From Trichomonas tenax (Eukaryota > Parabasalia > Trichomonadida > Trichomonadidae), in the NCBI GenBank assembly GCA_023091735.1, contig JALKBU010000058.1, forward strand, positions 1 through 64,000: 64,000 nt of DNA, in the 5' to 3' direction. Each line of letters begins with the position of its first letter. Positions within the stretch are counted from its first letter, which is position 1. The position numbers and the translations under genes were made by a program. Below are positions 30,273 through 43,200 of this stretch, piece after piece. The notes under the pieces are model-generated. The model had not been told where the DNA came from, did not search any database, and saw nothing but the letters and a program-made list of their open reading frames with translations.

Positions 30273-30690
30273 TTATAACTTGCTATACAAATTTTTCTGT
30301 GCAAAACAACTAGTATAGGAGCAATCTATAGAATTTTCTCTAGAATGTGACATAAGTGGACTGAGGATAAAAATTTCTGGAAGGCTGGGAAACTCACTTT
30401 TATAGCACCATATTTCTAAAATTGAATACATTCCATCAACAAATCTGGATACAATCTCAACGAGCAAGTTGTAGTACATTATGAGCTAGTATTACCACTA
30501 CTGGGATTTTTGTACCTTCTTTTTATATATTGAGATAACTCTAGTTGAATTTTCACCTTTCACGGTGGTATAGCTGATTTTATATCTTGTTATAAAAATT
30601 TTTCTGGAATATGTTAACCATATAGGGTGATTCTGTACCTGTCTGTGCAGAATGTCATATAAGTGGACTGAGGATAAATTTTTTTTGCCG
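30273..30690 (-). pseudogene. Two degenerate copies of a short coding segment
   Basis: On the minus strand 30479-30273 is an open 68-codon ORF ending with EIFILSPLMSHSRENSIDCSY and QKNLYSKL. About 305 bp away, 30583-30690 encodes a related but interrupted stretch (FILSPLI, stop, HS...FQKNFYNK). The shared DNA phrase AAGTGGACTGAGGATAAA is identical in both. Both appear to be fragments of one protein family, not a live gene. I cannot name the family. Confidence 0.45.
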
Positions 30691-31274
30691 TTGTGAATTT
30701 TTCAAACATTGATCTCGTAACTAAATTTTGTTATTTTATTTATAACACATTATTTTTATCTAATAAATATAAAGGAAATCATGGTGGTTCTTCACCATAT
30801 TAGTAACAAGAAATTATATTCAATATTGAACGAGATATTAATTTTTCAAAATTGAACATTCTGCTTCTCATAACTTAATATTCACAAAGCAGAGTCCAAT
30901 AATATTAGTATATATATTATATATGCCATATATACTATAATGTGACAGAGAGCAAATTGCAAGTTAATGATATTTTCTCGGTAAAAATAAAAATTTTGAA
31001 AAACATCAATTTTAAGTTCTCACTATCCAGGTGCTCGCTGGATGTGCATGCAACAGTGGTATATAGTATAGTTGGTATGTATACATATAGATATACTTTA
31101 AAGTCTTTTGATTGGACTTTTAGAGTAGAAGAGTGAAGCTTAAAATTTGAGTTCTTGGAACTGGAGCCTTAAAGAAATGATAAAAAATGGACTTATGAAA
31201 AATTTGATTTAGTTGTTACGAAAATATATCAAACGTTTTAAAAATAAATTAGGAAACGTTCAAAAAGAATTAGA

Positions 31275-34200
31275 TTATCCGAGCTTTGCAAGATCCTTCT
31301 CATACTTGTCGAGAAGTGTTCTTGCACGAATGACTTTAGCTTCAAGCTCAAGTCTCTTGAGAAGGTTGGATTTGACAGCACGAGATGTTGATCCACTAGT
31401 CGATGGACCTAAAGCTGCCTTTGGTGCTTCCTTCCTCTTCGCTGTAGCCTCTGTTGTGTTTGCGAGGTTCTGTGTGACTTCACAGAGTTGTGCAATTGCC
31501 TCAGTGAGTTTTGTTGCTTCGAAGGTGATTGTCTTAATCTGTGAAACGTTTTTTCCTGCTTTTGCAACTTTGCTTAAAACAGGAGCAATTGTGGATTCAG
31601 GAATTGCCGGCTTTGTCTGAATAATTGATCGAGCTGCTTGGATTGCTTCATTGAGTGCTTCAAGAAGACTCATTGACTTTTCAGCAAACTTGTCGGCATT
31701 TTCAACGACGTTAAGCTTGCCGCATGCAAGAACTAACAGTTTCTGTGTTGCATTTGTTATACTTGTACATGGTTCAACGATTGTTGTCCTTGTGATTTCT
31801 GTGAATCTTGTAACAAGATCACCCTTGATTTCAGACATCATTGCTTCGAACTCGTGTTTAACGTTACCGAGGCCTGAAACAGCTGGATGAAGCTTCTGAC
31901 GGATTCCGCTGAGTTCTTCGTTTGCAGATGAAGCCTGTTCATAAGCTTCACCAGCAGCAGCGAGGATACCATTGATAAGTTCAGGGATCTTCTCGAAATA
32001 TGTCTTAGAAACACCGTCGAAGTCACCTCTGAGAAGAAATCTGTCTTTGAGCGAAGACAATAGTGATGAGAACTGGAAAGTAAGCGCACCTGCAGCATCT
32101 GCGAGGAATGACTGATGGGAAATGGAGAAGCATGTCGCGGAACATGCTAAGACACGTGTGATCATATCTTGCATCTGTTGCATGTAGGGGATGAATGACT
32201 GAACAATGTATTGATTGGTTGCTTGTGGATGATTGACGATCTGGAAGAAAATGGTGTTCTTCTCGTTGAAAGCATTCACTGATGCCTGTAATTCATTGAA
32301 GCAAATATTGATATCAGTAGCGGAAATATCTGGAACTGGAGGAATATCGAAGCTCTTTGGAAGCATGTCTGCAGCTTCGATATCAGGTACACATGGAGCG
32401 ACATCAGTTAATTGATTGGCCTTTGTGATGACCTTTTGTGTGCGATCGACAACAGCTAAGAAAGCAGATGCTGTAACATCAACAGTAGATTTCACGTTGT
32501 ATGCTTCCTTCTGAAATCCAAGGATTGCTTCTGAAAGCTCATTAATGGAGTCCGTGAAATCGTTTTCTGCTTGCTTGTTAGTATTGATGTCCTTGACTGT
32601 CTTCGCTGTTGCTGTGATCTGTGGAATGAGTTTATCGAAGTTAGCCTTTTCACTTGAGAGGATTCCCAATGTGACATCAGTAATCTTACTTGACGTAATA
32701 GTTGCGAGTGTTGAAGATAAGGTCTTAATTGTATTGGAAAGTGACTGGATGAAGCCACACTTAGCGTTCTCCCATGGGGTCTTTTGTGTTTCTTCGTTAT
32801 GCGATTCTTGCAACATTGATGACATAGAACCAATGATTCTGTTGTATGATCTTGTTGCGCGCTTAATCATAGTGGATGAAACTGCTCTCATCTTTGTGAT
32901 ATCGATAATGTTCCTTGTTGCAGTTGCGCTGTTGTAGATCATTGAGATGTAATCAGTTGCGATCGATGAAGAAATTTCTTGATTAGAAACCTCGAAGCCT
33001 CTGTACATCGCAGACTGGCAGCTGGCAAAGTTCTTGATGATAAGATTGATGCAGTCGTGCTGCTTCTCTGGGTTGCGAGCCTGAATAGCTTCAATGAGTT
33101 TGTTGGAAGCATCATCAATCTCTGTCTTAGCTTGGCTGAAGTAGACATCAACTGCCTTTGGATCTGCGAGTTGACCAACTGTTACGAAGATGTTTGGTGT
33201 TTCACGCTTCAAGATTTGAACAGAGCTAGCTTTGACTGACTGAAGAACTTGCGTGAGCTGGTTATCGGTTGAAGCATCTGCGATGTAATACTTCTGAACT
33301 GCCTTATCGATCTGAGCGATTTGGTCGATGATTGGATCAAGATCTGCCGTCTGCTCTTTAAGTGTAACACGCTTAACTTTCATAGCTGAGAAGTCGATGA
33401 GTTCCTTGGAGATTGTTTCGAGATCATTAGTTTCAATAGCCTTGACGAGGTTCTCGAAGCTCTTGATTGGATCTGTCTTCGCACTTTGAACGTTGACTAA
33501 GGCTGCATCAAGATTCTTGAGTGATTGCAACAATACTGTGCACATCTGCCTGAATCTCTGTGCTGACTGTGTATTTGATAAATCTGTAGAAACAGTTGTA
33601 ATCTCATTAACAACCTGAAGTAACTGAACCGGATCTGTAACAAGCATTGCCCTGACTTTAGGATCTGTAACTAAAGCAAGGTTCCTTGCGAGTGAAGCGA
33701 TGAGCTTTGGTGAGAGCTTGGATAGTTCCATAACAAGCTGATCTCTCTCCTGCGATGATTTCGTCTTCATCAAGCTTTCAACGAGCTTAATAGCTTCTGT
33801 GTTGGATGTTGCGAAGATGTTCTTGCACTCAGAAATTGGAAGATGAGAGAACTGAGAAAGAATTGGGATGACATCACTGGCTGTTTGTGCAGCATTAGCA
33901 ACACTGTTGAGTTCTGTTCTGTAATTCTTTGTAGCTAATGGAGTTGCTGAAATTGTTGCAACATCGATATTGATGTTTGTATTGAGGATTGAATCAAGAT
34001 CAGAAATGTTGGAGAATGTTGTGACAACAGGTGTTGATGGCTTCGTGATCTGAATGAGGTTGTTAAGAACGGCGAGTTTCTTAACAATCTTGTCATTGTC
34101 TGATTCACGTGTGATTGTATTAACAGCTGTTGGTGCAGAGTTTGTAGAAACTAACATCTTCATTTCGCCTTGGAACTCTTTGATTTCATCTGTGCTGATG

Positions 34201-37200
34201 TCCAATGTTTGAACTTGTGGTTTGCCTGCAATGGCGGAAATCGCCTGAACGATTTGCGGATTGTTTGCAATGAGATCCCGTTGAATTGCAGACATCTTTG
34301 TGCGGAGCTGAAGTCTCTGAAGGTTCTCCTTAGAGGCTGTTGAAATTGCATCAACTGTTGCGATAGTTGGTGTAGCAATCTGCGTGAGCTGAGCTGGATT
34401 TTGCTGTAAGAGAGCACGCTGGAAACCAATAAGCTTTCCACTGATCTGTGTTGCATTATTCACTGTAAGAGCAGTCATCTGTGATGTCTGATTGAGTTGT
34501 CCAACTTTGCTGAAATCAACATCCTTGCAAGAAGCAGCCATGTACTGTGGAGATGCAGCAGCCATGGAGAGGTGCTGAAGAAGAAGTGTTTGAGCAACTT
34601 GAGCTTCTTTATCTTCCTGTTGAACTTGTTGCTTAACTTGTTCTGGATTGATGCTTATCTGATAGAGCTGCTGATATGTCTGCTGCTGAAGCTGAGTGAG
34701 CTTCTCTGGATTGAGCTGAATGTTCTTGATGATATTCGTCTTCTCTGCTGGACAAATCTCTGCGATCTCAGTTCTGATCTTAAGCAAGTCTGCAATGCTG
34801 GAGCAGAGCTGTGCCTGAGCAAGATCTTTCATTGAGTCAGCAAGTTCAACATCCACCTTCTGAGCGTCTGGGATGAGCTTCTTCGCATCGACCTTACACT
34901 TAGTCTGCTGAATGAGAAGAGACTTATCGAAGATTCTTGACTCCATAGACTTAGACTTAACAGTATTAACGACAGCATCCAAGTCTTTCATCTTGATCAT
35001 CTTGGTTGACAACAATGAGAAGATGACAACTAAATCATCAATCTTAACGTCGTTAACAGCATCTGTCAATGATGTAAAGCTTTCGCGTGTTGAATGCTGT
35101 AAAGCAAGCATCTTATCTTTGACATCTGGAAGCTTCTTGTCATTCAAGTTTGCCTGAATAATGTGAGCTGCTTGGCCACTTGTAAGGAGTTGATCGATAT
35201 TTGGAACCTTCTGACGGATGACCTGAAGGACGTTGCCCATTTCAAGTGTCTGCTGGCATGTGTTGAGGAGCTGCTGATGCTGGTTGAAGAAGTTCATATT
35301 TTCATCACTGTTGACTCTGACATGCTGTAACTGTTCTGGCTCTTCTGCGAGCTTATCAGAAACAGTCTCGTGAACCTTTTCAAGCAATGATGCAGTGGTA
35401 TTATTAAGAGCAGACAAGTCGTACTTGATATCTCCCTTCTTGGATGTAGCAAGTGTTGCTGCAAGAGAGGTAATGACTGCTTGTTGATTCTCGAGGTCTT
35501 CAATACGCAATTCTGGGATTGCCATCGCAAACTGTTGTGGATGATTGATATATTCGAGTTGTTGAGTGATCATCTGTGTGTATGTGTCAACAAGTTCTCT
35601 ATCGACTGGCTTAGATACATCGATTGCTGAGATCTTTTGCTGGAGTGATGGGATGCAGTTGGTGTGGAACTGTTGGATGGAAACAAGGGACTGAGCAAGG
35701 TTGAATCTCTGGAGTGCATCGACAACGAAATCTTGCGCCTTAAGTGTTGTCTCTGTCTGAATAAGGGCATTCATCTTAGAGGCGCCTTCATTGGTCTTAA
35801 TTGCTTCGATTATACGGTTGTTTGTGGACTTGAGCAAACCAACTGGTGTTGTTTCAGTTGTTGGATCTGCGATCATTGCGTAAATATCATCAGATGCAAG
35901 AAGGTTGAGAGATGAATCAATCATTCTTATTGTTGTGACCATATCTTCAGGAGATGTATTATGAATGACAACATCAAGTTGTTCAGGGCTATCAGCAATG
36001 TTAACCAGCTGAATAAGCTTCTGCTGAACATCGACGAGTTTTGTTGGAGCAATTGGAGCCTTGAGAAGCTGCTGTCCTTCAGGAGATCTGACCAACTTAC
36101 ACAACTCTGGAACCTTTGCGACAACATGCTGCTGCAAAGCCTGAAGTGTCTCGACAAGGTTGACAGCAGAGAAACCTCTCTGAACGGAACGATTGACGTC
36201 TTCAACTGTCTTAAGCTTGATTTCTGATGTTGGAGCTGTTGCGATGGTTTCGAGAAGCTCTGATTGCTCCATCTGGAATGTTTGAGCTGCTTCTGCAATA
36301 TTAGCATCGATCTTATTCTCTTGGATGTTTTCAGACATTAATCTCAAAGCGTACTGCTGGACGATGATTTCATCAGGTGTCAGTCTAGAAATTGTCTTCT
36401 TAAGTTCAACTTCATTATTAAGAAGCTGTGTCTGCTGCTGAATTGACATCATTGCATTTGTAATGGCATCTTCATTGAGCTTAATATCGACTGGTTTATT
36501 GATCATCTTAACGATATCTGGGAACTCATCGAGCTGCTTCTGTCTGAGTACCTCGATTCTCTGAGCAAGCATAACCCCGAGGTTGGACTCGACGAGCTTG
36601 TTCTGTTGCTGAACAGGAACTGATGATGTTACAACGGTGCCCATCTTTGCTGTCTCGTTGATTGTATTGACGATTGTTGGAATTTCTGCAGTAGTGATAG
36701 AGATAATTGGGTTAAGAGCAACAGAGATTGTTGATGTGCTTTCTGTGTTCTGGCGAGCGATGATTTCTGGTGTAGATGCCTTCTTCTGGATAATGGCTGG
36801 CTTGGAGGCCTTATGAAGAGTATCAAGCTTCGTCTTGTACTGGTTAAGGACAACTGTGGCGCTCTTTGCAACATTAAGGCATGAAGCATCAGCAATTGTT
36901 GGAAGATAAATTTCGGCATTAACAAGTTTAACGGATGCTGAATCACTAAATTCAGTGATTGGAACGACAGTTGTAATCTCTGATTTGAGTGATGATGCAC
37001 AGCTCTTTAAAATTGCAATTGACTCCTGCACCTTCTCGAAGTCCTTTGTATCGTTGGAGAGTTCGAATGCCTTCTGTGCCTTTGCGCAATTCTGGACGAT
37101 TGGCTCGATTCTGGAAACATCGATACATGCAGCTTTAGCTCGAAGTGTTGCGATCTGTAAAGACTGCGATAAAGCAAGAACATCGGACATGTTCTGATCA

Positions 37201-40200
37201 ACGGAAACAAGTGAATCTGCGATGTTTTCGATCTGAACAGCAGATGCTCTGATCTGATTTCTGAGTTCAGGCTTTCCAGTGAGTGGGATCGGTGTCTTCC
37301 AATTATTGATGAGTGGCTGAATTGGATTAAGTGTCTTAAGGGCTGCAGCAATTTCCTCCTTGTAGTTGTTTGGCATTGTAGTGAGTGTTGGAATGACAGT
37401 CTTTGTAAAGGCTTCATAGAGATTGGTGAACTGGTTGAGTTCTGATGGGCCAATGGCAATTGATCTGTTTGTGTTCTTCAACAATGCATAAGTCTGTCTA
37501 ACGAATGACTTTACGGCTGGAGATGAAGCACCTGGATTCTGGATGATGGAGTTGTCGCATGCAGTGACAATTCTATCGAGCTGTGAAAGGAACATTTCTC
37601 CAAGGCACATATCGAACTGGTGAAGTGTTGTGATGAGCTTTGTGTTGGATTCAGCGACTGGTTTAACAATATCCTTCACTTCTTCATTGTTCTTAAGTGT
37701 ATCGAGGAGAAGTGAAACAGCCTGAGAAGCATCATTAAGTGAATCTCTGTTAACCATTGCAGATGAGAATGACTTGGTTTGTGTAAGTAGCTTAGCATCG
37801 GATTCTTTAACACTTGACTGAGCAATACTATCGTAGTACTTAGCCTCGTTGCTGAACTTTTCTGGTGTTGATGTGATCTTGTCGTGAAGAACTTTGATTG
37901 TGTTCTGCAATTCAATAACTTGCTGAGCAGCATTGACAGCTGTTGCAGCAGCGACATCACCGAGAAGTTGATTCCTTATTTCATAATCTTTCTCGCATGT
38001 GCTGATTAACCTCACAACGTCAACTAATGCACGTGTATTGCCTTCCTTGATCTGTGGTGAGTAAGCAGAGATAGATTTGAGGACATGGTTCGGTAATGCA
38101 TCCTTATGGTTATTGATGGCATTAAGATCTTCAACAATGCTTGCAATGTATTCTGTTGGAACTTCTGCTTCACCACCTTCCATGATGAGTTCACAGGACT
38201 CCTTAACAGCATTTGCGATGTTGTTCTGTGCCATAACAGGCTCCTTCAGGATTAGCTGATATGACTTTGGCTTTCTTGTCTTCGGAAGTGATGTGAATAC
38301 CTCGGAGATAAGAGCAACATTTTGTGTGGCTTCCTCTAACTGATCGAAGTTAGAATCATAGAGTGTTGGCAATAATCTGCATGTTGCGTTGTACAAATCA
38401 TTGCAAACTATCTGCGCCTGACGTGGCTTGAGTGTTGGCAAGTCTTTCATGACATTTGTAGCCGTAGCAATCAATGCTTCAAATTGTGATCTCAACTGTG
38501 GATTCTCAGCAACTTCTGGTGCCTGAACAGCATTGTTTAATTGAGCAACGAATGACTGAAGCTGTGGATGTGCATGCTGAATGAACTTTGTTGCTGTTGC
38601 CTTGTTCATGTGTGGAACAGAGATGATCTTAGCAATTGTACCTGAGGAGTCGCTGAATGTCTTCAAGAGATCAGTGAACTGGGATGAATCAACCATTGGT
38701 TCGATGAGTTCTGCATTAGAGATCAACTTTGGCATTTCGTTCTTGATAACATTAAGCTGCTGTATTAAGACCTTCTCATCTTGTGGATTAAGTTTCTCTG
38801 TAGAGAATGCCTGCATGTTCTGTCTGATCTGAGAAACCAAAGCCTTTGCACTCGGACTCTGATCGATCTGACCGCAAGTTTCGATTTGGTTGAGAACATT
38901 GTTGATCATTTGTGCTTGCTTCTGAACAACAACAATTGTATCCTGAACATCATCTTCGTCCTTGATTTCTGGAACATTTTCAACCATGATTTCAACCTTC
39001 TTGGCAGTTGGAATGTTTCTAACAGCTGTAACGAAGACATTTGTCTTGCTCATGACTTCGCTAATGTTGTTGTTAAGTTCAGTAACAAGAGAACTATCAA
39101 TAGCTCTTCTTACGTTCATTGGGATCAAGTTGACCTTCTTCTGGAGCTGGATGAGAGTTTCCTTATCAAGCTTAGCTTGCTTGAGTGAGAACTGTGGGCT
39201 CTGAATGTGAGCGTTAACTCTTTCAATTGTTGCAGTAATTGAGCTTGTCCACTCATTAAGTGTTCTTGCAACAATTTCATTGTTCTCTGTAGCTGCCTTG
39301 TTCTGGACTTCGTAAATCTTCTGTGAGAAGGTTCTGAGAGACTGAGAAACATCTGCGAGCTTCGATCTTATGACTTCAGGAGTAACTTCTGGTTCAATGA
39401 TTTCTTCTATCTTCGGTCTTTCGACTTCCTCTTGAACAACAACTGGCTGGACATTTGCGATCATCTGCAAACCGTAAGGAACGAGTTGATATGCATTTTC
39501 ATTAGCCATGAATGATGGAACAGTAATTGCAACTTGCTGGAACTTCTGACCAAGACGATTTAGCTGGATGAAAAACTCATAAACTTCCTCTGTTAGATTC
39601 TCGCCCATTTCCTTGAGTGAGATCAAAACACTAGACATGTAATCATAGAGTCTGACAGCATCCTTGCGCAGGTCATCGTTATCTTCGACTTCAGGAAGTG
39701 AAATGTAATACTGAACGATCTGAGCAAGATGAGTGACACAATCAACGACAGCCTGGATTTGTTCTGGTGTTGGCTTAGCAATAGCCTTCTTGTTCTGGCC
39801 TGCCATGCTCTTCTTCTCCTCAATTCTGCCGCCATTTGCTTGCTTCTGCGCAAGTGTGAGCGAATCTTGTAATTGAGAAGAAATTTCTTCGTTGATTGTT
39901 GTAATCTTCACGTTCTGTGTGACATCGACGATTCTCTTTGACAAGACTTGGATTTCGTTCATTGAGTCAATTGCCTCCTTAACGATGTCGCATGCTTCTT
40001 GAATCACATCATCATTGTATGGATCTTCAATCAAGTTGTTCCTTCTTTCAACCATCTCTAAGTAGATCTTTCTGGCCTTAGCAAGTGTTGAAGTTGCACG
40101 TGCATTGAGTGTTACATCTTGCTTGACGCTGTCTGTCTCTGATGTAGAAACTAACTCGCTGATGAGATCCTGGAATGAGTTCATTGATTCCTGGAATTTC

Positions 40201-43200
40201 AAGATGTATGGAATGTTCGAAATGCTTTCGGCTGGTTTCTCGATAATTGCCTTATCAATATCCATGGCAAGTCTTTCGATGATAACTGGCATAGCAACAT
40301 CTCTAGAAATTGCAGAAAGCTGTTGAATGTCAGCGGATAACTGTGGAAGCATTGTCTTAAGTTCAACGATATTAGCTTGAGCAAGTGAAACAGCACCAAC
40401 GTCGGCAACGTTTGTTTCTAATGTGCTCTGAGCCTGTTGGATATCGTAGTACTTTGTCTTAACTTCGTTGAATGCATATTTAACTCTCTCTTTAGTCTGT
40501 TCATCGAGTCTTGACATAACTTCTGGAGCCAAAATCGCTTCTTGGTTGTTGACAAGGTATGCAAGGTCGTTTGTGATCTTTGATGTAGTAACAGAAGTGA
40601 TGTTTCTTGTTGAAATCATATCCTGCTGTTTCTTGATCTTCATGAGGATTTGGTAGTATGTAGAATACAAATAAGCAGCAGTCTGATCCTGTGTATATGG
40701 ATGTAACTCTGTGATCAAGTCTGTGACATCTCCATCGACTTTGTTGAGCTCTAAAATGCAATCGAATCTAAGCGCATCGTTTGCAGGTGACTGAGAAAGA
40801 TTGATGAGCAACTGCTTGAGGTGAGCAATTGATTGATTTGCGATGCTGAACAATGTCTGGATTTGTGGTGGAATTGATGGAATTTGCGGAACTTGTAAAT
40901 CAACTGCTTCAAGAGTATCAACTGTGATCAAGATCCTTTCGTCACCTGGTAATGAAACAGCAGAGAGCTGTGTAGAGTTTGATGCTCTTCTTTCCTTAGA
41001 ATGAGATGCATTTGATGGTTCTCCTTCTGGAACCTCCATCTGTTCAGCATTCTCGATGATAATTTGCTGTTCTGGTGTCTCTTCGATCATTGTTGGCCTT
41101 TCGGAAACTGAATTCTTCTCCATCAAGATTGATGGTCTTGCGGAAATAGAAGATCTCTCTTCAACAACCTTCTTCTCTTCATCTGACTGGATTGTATCGT
41201 TGACTGTGCGGAGGAGCTTCTTGAGTTTCTTGATTGACTTGACTGTGACTGGTAAATCAACATTCTTTTCTCTTGCTTGCGTGACGATCTCATTAAGCTT
41301 CTGGATGTGGCTGGCAATCATTGGGACATGTGGCATGATGTGAACATTGAACTGTGAGGAGCTCTGAGTGTCCTTAATGGTACCAGCAAGGAATGTGAGT
41401 GTTGATGATGAACCTTGAAGTGACTGAATGATTGGGCTGACTTCAAGACCAGCGGATGCAGCATACAAAACAAGTTCGTTAGCAATCTTATCTTCAGATG
41501 CTGAGATACTGATAAGATCCTTTGTAATTGGTGGGAATTCAACTTCTGGTTGCATTGAAAAAGCAGACTGATTTTGGATCTTTTCAATCAGCTGTACCTT
41601 AGCTGTTTCTGTCTTTTCGATTGTTGGCTTGACAATGCTGATAGCTGACTGAATCTGGCTCTTGATTTCAGCAACATATGGAGTGATATCCTGGTTGTTT
41701 TGAACGAGATTCTGTGTTGTCGAAACAAGATTATCAATGTGGCTGTAAATCTGTGTGAACTGATCTCTCAAGTCTTCATTGTGAGTTGTGTCAACAATGT
41801 TTCCAATCTGATCGTTGATTGTTGCAAGTTGCTGGAACAAGCACTTAGCACCAAGATCAATAATCTTTTCTTCAGAAATATCAAGCTTGATTTCAATAGC
41901 TTCGAGTAAATTAGAAGCACGAGAGATGTTGAGGCCTTCTTCGTTAGCACGCCAGATGATATCATCTTCATTGATATCAACATCGTCATCCTTATCGTTG
42001 TTGGTTTGAACCTGGTTGAACTGATAAGCTTCGTCAAATGAAATCTTGTCAAGACTTGGTGCATCGAAGATATCAACATGATCATTGTCCTTCAGGACGT
42101 CATCGATATTGATTTCGACGTTATTGATGTGCTCTTCGAAGTGGTTCATGAAGTCCATATCATCAAGATAAACCTCGTCCTCCTGGTTAGTTGTATTAGT
42201 TTCTGTGTGAATAATGACTTCATCATCGAATGCCTTAGTAGAAAGCTTGCCCATTGTAAGAGAAATTTTCTGGCCTTTGTTGATGAATGCAGAACCTTCA
42301 CAGCCAATTGGAACGCATTGGAATTCATCGAGCTGATAAAGATATATAAGGTTGGAGATGTACATTCCGATCTGGATGTACTGATCTGTATAGATGTTGA
42401 AGTGGATTTCTTCTTGCTGATCCATCGCGGAAATTGTAACTTTTTCAACACCAACTGTGCTTGTGAGGATTGAATCGATTGTGAAGCTATAGAGAACGTC
42501 CATGTCGTTGGCATCCTTGACAGTGATTCTCCATGGATTCAAGTGGACTCTGCCAATGTACTGCTGGTTATAAACGAGAGAATGTATGTTGCCTGTGTAT
42601 GCTTCTTCGTTAAATCCTCTGTAATCCATGACGAGACCGACATAGTAGAACATGGCTGTAGCCTTTTCGAGAACAGGAAGATGTGTGAAGAATGCGAGGA
42701 GCTTCTTCTTGAAATTCTCACTGATTTCGAAATCTGCTGGAGCGATTGTGTTCCAATCTGGTCTCTTCAAAGTGCTGACCATTAATGTAACTGCATTTGG
42801 ATTCTCAGCCATGGCGTACAAAGCAAGTGCAATAAGCTGTGTCATCGAGTCATCGTTGATAGCCAGCATTCTGTTGATAACAAGATGCTTGCAGTCATTG
42901 TAAACAGCACTTAAGACATCGAAGTCGCGGAGCATTTTGTTTACGTAAAGGAAGTACCTTCTCTTGACAAGAAGTGGGACAGAAAGTTTCGCCTGGAAAA
43001 TAAGTGGCTGAGTGATGTCGAGTGGTCTGTATGATCCATCATCCTCTCTGATCCAGCATGTGTAGCCGATCCATGTGCCGTATCCGAATTCCTTGCAAAT
43101 ATCTCTGAGCAAATATTCGACCTTTGTGATTGATGGGAATGTCTTTGTGACAACAGCGTTGGTAATACTGATGAACTTAGCTGTAGAAGACTCTTCAAGA

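Larger units (their letters stand above)
28893..31274. other. Gene-poor 2.4-kb region with duplicated coding relics
   Basis: No full gene is seen. A possible small secreted peptide lies at 29355-29543 and an imperfect direct repeat of ~100 bp occupies about 30280-30375 and 30583-30682 (both described separately). Around 29275-29340 two short phrases (GAAAT..GTTATTTT) repeat. A TA-rich alternating tract is at about 30908-30940. Confidence 0.5.

Noticed and set aside
30942..31136. 64-codon ORF in the gene-poor gap
   Set aside because: It begins with GTG, has no ATG nearby, and its composition matches the surrounding AT-rich DNA.
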